This document shows, one piece after another, positions 8,297 to 11,544 of a stretch of DNA of 11,544 nt. The stretch is from Paracoccaceae bacterium. Lineage in GTDB: Bacteria > Pseudomonadota > Alphaproteobacteria > Rhodobacterales > Rhodobacteraceae. Every line of letters starts with the position of its first letter. Within the stretch, counting starts at the first letter, position 1. The stretch lies in the NCBI GenBank assembly GCA_015487335.1, contig WFPZ01000076.1:1-11544 (forward strand), read 5' to 3'. The notes below the pieces were generated by a model. That model was not told where the DNA came from and searched no databases. It saw only the letters and a program-made list of their open reading frames with translations. A program made the translations under genes and the position numbers.

Positions 8297-8350
8297 CCTC
8301 TTTAGCGGGTTGTTTAACGTGGCCCGCAATCCGGTGAACAAATCGCCACG
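8297..8350 (-). ncRNA. SAM-II riboswitch controlling metZ
   Basis: This about 54-base RNA on the minus strand matches the SAM-II (metA-type) pattern as I remember it. Stem P1 is a perfect 6 bp, CGTGGC (8350-8345) with GCCACG (8323-8318). The loop holds GATTTG and ATTGC, and P1 is followed by GTTAAACAA and GCTAAA, the strongly conserved 3' blocks. The H-type pseudoknot forms between GCGG (8327-8324) in the loop and CCGC (8308-8305) downstream. SAM-II senses S-adenosylmethionine and normally lowers expression of methionine genes in Alphaproteobacteria, often by hiding the ribosome binding site. Here a terminator follows, suggesting transcriptional control. A metZ gene directly downstream fits the class. 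A covariance-model match is the decisive check. Confidence 0.88.
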
Positions 8351-8359
8351 AACAGGCCC

Positions 8360-8388
8360 CCGATAATCCCGCGCACAGGCGAGGTCAA
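8360..8388 (-). promoter_or_regulatory. Candidate promoter for the riboswitch-metZ transcript
   Basis: On the minus strand TTGACC (8388-8383), 5/6 to the -35 consensus, precedes TATCGG (8365-8360) by 17 bases; the overlapping GATTAT is a better-looking -10 at shorter spacing. Initiation would fall near 8353, only a few bases before the first riboswitch stem at 8350, which is where a SAM-II leader should begin. That position is the best support for the call. Confidence 0.5.
8362..8367 (+). promoter_or_regulatory. Possible -10 element for the gst gene
   Basis: GATAAT matches the -10 consensus at 5 of 6 positions on the plus strand, 85 bases before the gst start codon. No convincing -35 box lies at the right spacing. 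A second weak option is TTGCTC (8402-8407) with CATGCT (8425-8430) at 17-base spacing. The first overlaps the minus-strand metZ -10 region. Confidence 0.2.
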
Positions 8389-8452
8389 CCTCTGCCTGCC
8401 CTTGCTCCGGCCGCAAGATCCGCCCATGCTGGCCAGGCATCAGGAGGCCGGA

Positions 8453-9160
8453 ATGACCGAACCGATCGAATTCTACTACTGGCCCACGCCGAATGGCTGG
8501 AAGATTTCCATCGCACTGGAAGAGATGGGCCTGCCCTATGAGCTTCACCTCGTGGACATCGGGGCGGGAGATCAGTTCCGCCCGGAATTCCTGAAGATCT
8601 CTCCCAACAACCGGATACCCGCCATCGTTGATCCCGAAGGCCCGGACGGGGCGCCGGTCCCGGTGTTCGAATCGGGGGCGATCCTGCAATATCTCGCCCG
8701 CAAGACCGGCCTTTTCCACGGCGCCACCCCGCGCCAGCAGGTGGCGGTGGAGGAGTGGCTGTTCTGGCAGGTGGGGGGCCTGGGGCCGATGGCCGGCCAG
8801 GCGCATCACTTCCTCAAATACGCCCCTGCGATGGATCCGCCCAACGACCTGCCCTACGCCAGGGAGCGCTACCGCAACGAAACCGCCCGCCTCTACCGGG
8901 TGCTCGACACCCGGCTGGCCGAAAACGAATATGTCGCCGGAGATTTCTTCTCGATCGCCGACATGGCGATCTGGCCCTGGGCCTCGCTGTGGAAGGGACA
9001 GGAACAGACGCTTGACGACAAGCCGAACATGGCCCGCTGGCTGGAGCTGGTCGGCAACCGCCCCGGCGTGCAGGCGGGCCGGGCGCTGGCCGCCGAGAGG
9101 CGCTCCAGGCTGCAGGACGACAAGAAGGCCCGGAAGATCCTGTTCGGGCAGAAGGGATGA
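8453..9160 (+). CDS. Glutathione S-transferase, Nu-class-like (YfcG/YghU type)
   Basis: This 235-residue cytoplasmic protein has a thioredoxin-like N-terminal domain (about 5-86) and an all-helical C-terminal domain. The glutathione-site motif TPNGWKISIALEEMG (12-26) has the Thr-Pro-Asn of Nu-class enzymes such as E. coli YfcG and YghU, which reduce disulfides and peroxides with glutathione. RIPAIVD (54-60) carries the cis-proline, FESGAILQYLA (72-82) the glutathione-binding Glu-Ser pair, and QVGGLGPMAGQAHHF (106-120) is typical of the same group. The start at 8453 is set by a strong AGGAGG 5 bases ahead; MTEPIEFYYW is a natural beginning. It stands alone on the plus strand, divergent from metZ and convergent with yciB, so context gives no substrate. 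The class is fairly sure, the physiological reaction is not. Confidence 0.93.
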   Translation: MTEPIEFYYWPTPNGWKISIALEEMGLPYELHLVDIGAGDQFRPEFLKISPNNRIPAIVDPEGPDGAPVPVFESGAILQYLARKTGLFHGATPRQQVAVEEWLFWQVGGLGPMAGQAHHFLKYAPAMDPPNDLPYARERYRNETARLYRVLDTRLAENEYVAGDFFSIADMAIWPWASLWKGQEQTLDDKPNMARWLELVGNRPGVQAGRALAAERRSRLQDDKKARKILFGQKG

Positions 9161-9213
9161 GCCCGGGACCGGTGCCCGAAAGCCACCCGGCCGGGGCGTC
9201 AGGCGCCGATCTT

Positions 9214-9247
9214 CACCTTGCCGGAAAATGCTCCCCTGCGGCAGGTG
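9214..9247. terminator. Bulged stem-loop between convergent gst and yciB
   Basis: In the 105-base gap between the converging genes, CACC-T-TGCCG (9214-9223) pairs with CGGCAGGTG (9239-9247), giving about 9 bp with one bulged base and a 15-base loop. It could serve either strand as a terminator, but neither side has a T-run. Nothing else is seen in the gap. Confidence 0.28.
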
Positions 9248-9265
9248 CCGGGCGAGAGGCGACGC

Positions 9266-9871
9266 TCAGCCGTCCTCGTCGCCTTCCACCGCGTATTCGG
9301 AGAACAGCCGGCCCTGGCTCATGAAGAACAGGAAGATCGCCGCGGTCAGGCCGAAGGTCTTGAACTGTACCCAGGCGTCGGTGGACATGGTGCGCCAGAT
9401 CACCTCGTTGAGAAAGGCCAGGGCGAAGAAGAAGGCCGTGACCCGCCGGGTGAGCTTCATCCAGCCCTCGTCGCGCAGCGGCATGACCTCTTCCATCACG
9501 AACTGCAGGTAGGACCGGCCGCGCAACAGGCCCGTCAGCAGCACGCCGCCGAACAGCAGATAGATGATGGTGGGCTTCATCTTGAAGAAGCGCTCGTCGT
9601 TGAACCACACGGTCATGCCGCCGAACAGCACCACCAGAACCAGGGTGACGATCTGCATCTTCGCCAGCTTGCCGGTAAGGCGCCACAACAGCCACGTGGT
9701 GAAGGCGAACATCGGCACGAAAAGTGCGGTCACCACGATGAAGCCCGAATACTCGCTGCCGCCGATGGTGAAGCTGCGCTCGCGCAGCGCCAGGTAGCCC
9801 ACGAAGAACAGCGCCACCGGGCCGAGGTCCAGCACCGCCTTGGTGACCGGGTTGATCTTCTTCTCGCTCAT
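9266..9871 (-). CDS. yciB: Septation protein A / inner-membrane protein YciB family
   Basis: YciB (IspZ, septation protein A) is an inner-membrane protein linked to cell-envelope synthesis and division; its biochemical role is unresolved. This copy has 201 residues, longer than the about 180 of E. coli owing to its N-terminus and an insert near 30-40. Hydrophobic segments lie near 16-28, 42-63, 73-90, 101-116, 144-160 and 171-186. Family blocks are LVLVVLFGGMTVWFNDERFF (78-97), KMKPTIIYLLFGGVLL (97-112), and the WVQFKTFGLTA region (167-177). The start is uncertain: 9871 has GGAG about 7 bases ahead, whereas an ATG at 9886 overlaps the EamA stop as ATGA and would add five residues. Either way it is tightly linked to the upstream transporter gene and probably cotranscribed. 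Confidence 0.93.
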   Translation of the reverse strand: MSEKKINPVTKAVLDLGPVALFFVGYLALRERSFTIGGSEYSGFIVVTALFVPMFAFTTWLLWRLTGKLAKMQIVTLVLVVLFGGMTVWFNDERFFKMKPTIIYLLFGGVLLTGLLRGRSYLQFVMEEVMPLRDEGWMKLTRRVTAFFFALAFLNEVIWRTMSTDAWVQFKTFGLTAAIFLFFMSQGRLFSEYAVEGDEDG

Positions 9872-9882
9872 CTCGCTCTCCG

Positions 9883-10785
9883 TCATCCGCCCATCTCTAC
9901 TATCACGGCCCCCGCCGCGATCAACGCCATAAGCATCAGCCGCCGCGGCCCGACCCGCTCCTTGAGCACGAGCCAGCCGATCAGGGCGGCGAAAACGGTG
10001 GAGGTCTCGCGCAGCACCGCCGCCTCGCCCACCTTGTCCAGCCGGGTGGCCAGCATGATCGAGCCGAAGCTGAGAAAGGCCACCACCCCGCCCAGCACCC
10101 CGCGCGCCATCAGCGGCCCCGCCGCCGGGCGCGGCCGCATCTGCCGCCAGCGCAGGAAGGCCACCGGCGGCATGGTCAGCCCGTCGAGGAAGAAGAACCA
10201 CGCCAGGAAGGTGAAGGGGTTGGCGGTGGCGCGGATGCCGTAGGCATCCCAGGTGGTGTAAAGCGCCACGAACCCGCCGGTGAGCACCGCCAGCCACAGG
10301 GCCGCGGCCAGGGTGTCGCGCTCCATCTCGATGTGGCGCAGGTTGTAGGCCGCAAGCCCGAGGATGCCGGCGACCAGCGTCGCCACCCCCAGCCACTGGA
10401 TGGTGCTGAACACCTCGCCGAACACCACCCCCGCGCCGATCACCGCAAACAGCGGCCCGGTGCCGCGCACCACCGGATAGACCACCGTGTAGGCCCCCCG
10501 CGAATAGGCGGTGGCCTGTGACAGCTTGTAGCCCAGGTGGATCACCACCGCGCCGGCCAGAATCGGCCACAGCCCCGGCTCGGGCCAGGGCACCACGAAC
10601 AGCGCGAAGGGGGCAACCATGGCGGAATAGCACAAATCGATCGCCCCGCGCGACAGCCACGGGTCGTGCCGGCCCTTCTGCAGCGCCCCGAAGAAGGCGT
10701 GCAGGAAGGCGGCGAAAAGCGCCAGCCACAGGGCCAGCTCGCGCCCCGCGCCGGTGCCCTCCAGCGAGATCAGCCAGGCGCTCAT
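9883..10785 (-). CDS. EamA/DMT-superfamily transporter
   Basis: This 300-residue protein has about ten predicted membrane helices arranged as two EamA repeats, typical of drug/metabolite transporters of the inner membrane. The end of the first repeat shows VYPVVRGTGPLFAVIGAGVVFGE (split pattern near 102-124), and the second ends in LRETSTVFAALIGWLVLKER (258-277), the usual C-terminal block before a final helix. The substrate cannot be read from sequence; related proteins export amino acids or other metabolites. The start at 10785 is set by GGAGGG 7 bases ahead, giving MSAWLISLEG. An in-frame upstream ATG at 10830 has no support. It leads the yciB gene with a start/stop overlap or a short gap, and is divergent from the mgtC-like gene. 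Confidence 0.92.
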   Translation of the reverse strand: MSAWLISLEGTGAGRELALWLALFAAFLHAFFGALQKGRHDPWLSRGAIDLCYSAMVAPFALFVVPWPEPGLWPILAGAVVIHLGYKLSQATAYSRGAYTVVYPVVRGTGPLFAVIGAGVVFGEVFSTIQWLGVATLVAGILGLAAYNLRHIEMERDTLAAALWLAVLTGGFVALYTTWDAYGIRATANPFTFLAWFFFLDGLTMPPVAFLRWRQMRPRPAAGPLMARGVLGGVVAFLSFGSIMLATRLDKVGEAAVLRETSTVFAALIGWLVLKERVGPRRLMLMALIAAGAVIVEMGG

Positions 10786-10813
10786 GGCGCCCTCCGGCAA
10801 GGGCGGGGGCGCC
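10786..10813 (-). repeat. 7-bp inverted repeat around the EamA ribosome binding site
   Basis: On the minus strand GGCGCCC (10813-10807) and GGGCGCC (10792-10786) are perfectly complementary around a 14-base loop, and the second arm ends at the base before the start codon. Half of the GGAGGG ribosome binding site lies in that arm, so the hairpin could limit translation. In such GC-rich DNA, chance pairing is a real alternative. Confidence 0.35.
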
Positions 10814-10814
10814 C

Positions 10815-10843
10815 TCGACAGGGCAGGCACGCCCCGTTAGGCT
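10815..10843 (+). promoter_or_regulatory. Candidate promoter for the MgtC-like gene
   Basis: TCGACA (10815-10820), 5/6 to the -35 consensus, is followed by a 17-base spacer and TAGGCT (10838-10843), 3/6 to the -10. A start near 10850 would give a leader of roughly 23 bases that includes the AGGAGA ribosome binding site. It lies in the 87-base divergent gap. The match is moderate. Confidence 0.38.
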
Positions 10844-10872
10844 GGGCGGGCCCCCGCGCAGGAGATCCCGCG

Positions 10873-11373
10873 ATGCCTGAGGTTCTGGCCACGGAGCTTT
10901 CCAACCCTTTCGCACCCCTGCCCTTTTCCGTCGTGGTGCTGCGGCTTCTCGCGGCAATGGCCCTTGGCGGGGCGATCGGCTGGGAGCGCCACCTCCACTC
11001 CAAGCCCGCCGGCATGCGCACCCACATGATGATCTCGCTGGCGGCCTGCGTGTTCACGCTGGTGGCCTTCGGCATGATCGAGGTGCCCTGGGCGGGCGAC
11101 GAAAGCGTCAAGTTCGATCCGCTGCGCCTGGTGGTGGCGGTCACCTCGGGCGTTGCCTTCCTGGCGGCGGGCACCATCATCAACGCCCGCGGCCACATCC
11201 ACGGGCTCACCACGGGCGCGGGCATGTGGCTGGCCGGCGCCGTGGGGATGGCGGCCGGGGCCGGGCAGATACCGCTTGCCGCACTCGCCACCGGGATGGC
11301 GCTGGTGGTGCTGTGGCTGCTGCGCCGCTTCGAGAAAAGCCCCGACGAGCTGGAACCGCCCCCCGAGGCCTGA
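10873..11373 (+). CDS. MgtC/SapB family membrane protein (short form)
   Basis: This 166-residue inner-membrane protein belongs to the MgtC/SapB/YhiD family. The signature GGAIGWERHLHSKPAGMRTH (32-51) follows the first helix, and GLTTGAGMWLAGAVGMAAGAG (split pattern, 111-131) matches the conserved late helix. Four to five membrane segments are seen: about 17-36, 51-69, 85-101, 113-129 and 134-151. It ends soon after the last helix with a short acidic, proline-rich tail, so the ACT-like cytoplasmic domain of true MgtC virulence proteins is absent. Members are linked to magnesium limitation, acid or membrane-potential stress, but no role can be fixed here. AGGAGA lies 8-9 bases ahead of the ATG. 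It is the only plus-strand gene in this stretch and its stop is 6 bases from the converging ftsY stop. Confidence 0.92.
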   Translation: MPEVLATELSNPFAPLPFSVVVLRLLAAMALGGAIGWERHLHSKPAGMRTHMMISLAACVFTLVAFGMIEVPWAGDESVKFDPLRLVVAVTSGVAFLAAGTIINARGHIHGLTTGAGMWLAGAVGMAAGAGQIPLAALATGMALVVLWLLRRFEKSPDELEPPPEA

Positions 11374-11379
11374 ACGCCC

Positions 11380-11544
11380 TCAGCCCTCGGCGCCGGTGAG
11401 CGCACGGGCGAATTCCTCCGGGTCGAAGGGGGCGAGATCGTCGATCTGCTCGCCCACGCCGATGGCATGGATCGGCAGGCCGAAGCGGTCGGCCAGCGCC
11501 ACCAGCACGCCCCCGCGCGCGGTGCCGTCGAGCTTGGTCATCAC
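11380..11544 (-). CDS. ftsY: Signal recognition particle receptor FtsY, C-terminal end (cut by window edge)
   Basis: The last 54 codons of a GTPase end at 11380. The visible part begins VMTKLDGTARGGVLVALADR, where TKLD is the G4 guanine-specificity motif and DGTARGG the following SRP-GTPase block. GLPIHAIGVGEQIDDLAPFD then matches the conserved C-terminus of FtsY, with the closing G5 region and the DL-PFD helix, and a short FARALTGAEG tail. FtsY docks ribosome/SRP complexes at the inner membrane for cotranslational insertion. The N and G1-G3 regions lie outside the window. Ffh is excluded because it continues into an M domain after this point. It converges on the MgtC-like gene with only 6 bases between stops. 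The identification is firm. Confidence 0.95.
   Translation of the reverse strand: MMTKLDGTARGGVLVALADRFGLPIHAIGVGEQIDDLAPFDPEEFARALTGAEG

Noticed and set aside
9199..9268. Minus-strand reading ending in GKVKIGA before a stop, resembling the tail of a lost protein
   Set aside because: It has no start codon of its own in frame after the yciB stop and only about 25 codons; no homologous family was recognised, so it is probably chance.
10801..10860. G-rich tracts suggesting a G-quadruplex ahead of the MgtC-like gene
   Set aside because: Four G-tracts exist but the loops between them are too long for a standard quadruplex; base composition explains them.

Overview
The window is high-GC, tightly packed chromosomal DNA from an alphaproteobacterium, most likely of the order Rhodobacterales (Rhodobacteraceae). 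The family assignment rests on protein character (GlyQ, FolE2, TrkH, FtsY), on a small membrane-anchored gene lodged between glyQ and glyS, and on a SAM-II riboswitch, a class found mainly in Alphaproteobacteria. No rRNA, tRNA, CRISPR array, insertion sequence, phage gene or origin was seen, and no stretch over about 230 bases lacks a gene.

Layout. Positions 1-8225 form one long run of minus-strand genes. Read in the direction of transcription they are: metZ (O-succinylhomoserine sulfhydrylase), folE2 (GTP cyclohydrolase IB), a TrkH-type K+ transporter, a thiamine-diphosphate-dependent decarboxylase of the acetolactate-synthase superfamily, glyQ, a small single-pass membrane protein, and glyS (cut by the left edge). 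Three junctions are start/stop overlaps (trkH/decarboxylase, glyQ/small gene, small gene/glyS), so translational coupling is likely. A credible promoter of its own precedes glyQ, which splits the run into at least two transcription units.

Positions 8226-8452 are a divergent control region. On the minus strand, ahead of metZ, it carries a promoter-like sequence, a SAM-II riboswitch pseudoknot and an intrinsic terminator, a classic arrangement for switching off homocysteine synthesis when S-adenosylmethionine is abundant. On the plus strand it leads into a Nu-class-like glutathione S-transferase.

Positions 9161-11544 hold yciB (septation protein A family) and an EamA/DMT transporter on the minus strand, start/stop-overlapped or nearly so. 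A short MgtC/SapB membrane protein follows on the plus strand, then the last 54 codons of ftsY on the minus strand at the right edge.

How it works together. Most genes are housekeeping: methionine synthesis, folate synthesis, charging of tRNA-Gly, K+ uptake, and membrane protein targeting. MetZ and FolE2 are linked in metabolism, because homocysteine made by MetZ is methylated with a folate-carried methyl group. They lie 60 bases apart, so riboswitch read-through could influence folE2. I found no clear undescribed multi-gene system. The most informative items are the SAM-II/terminator leader, the uncharacterised coupled gene inside the glycyl-tRNA synthetase operon, and the unusual decarboxylase coupled to trkH.
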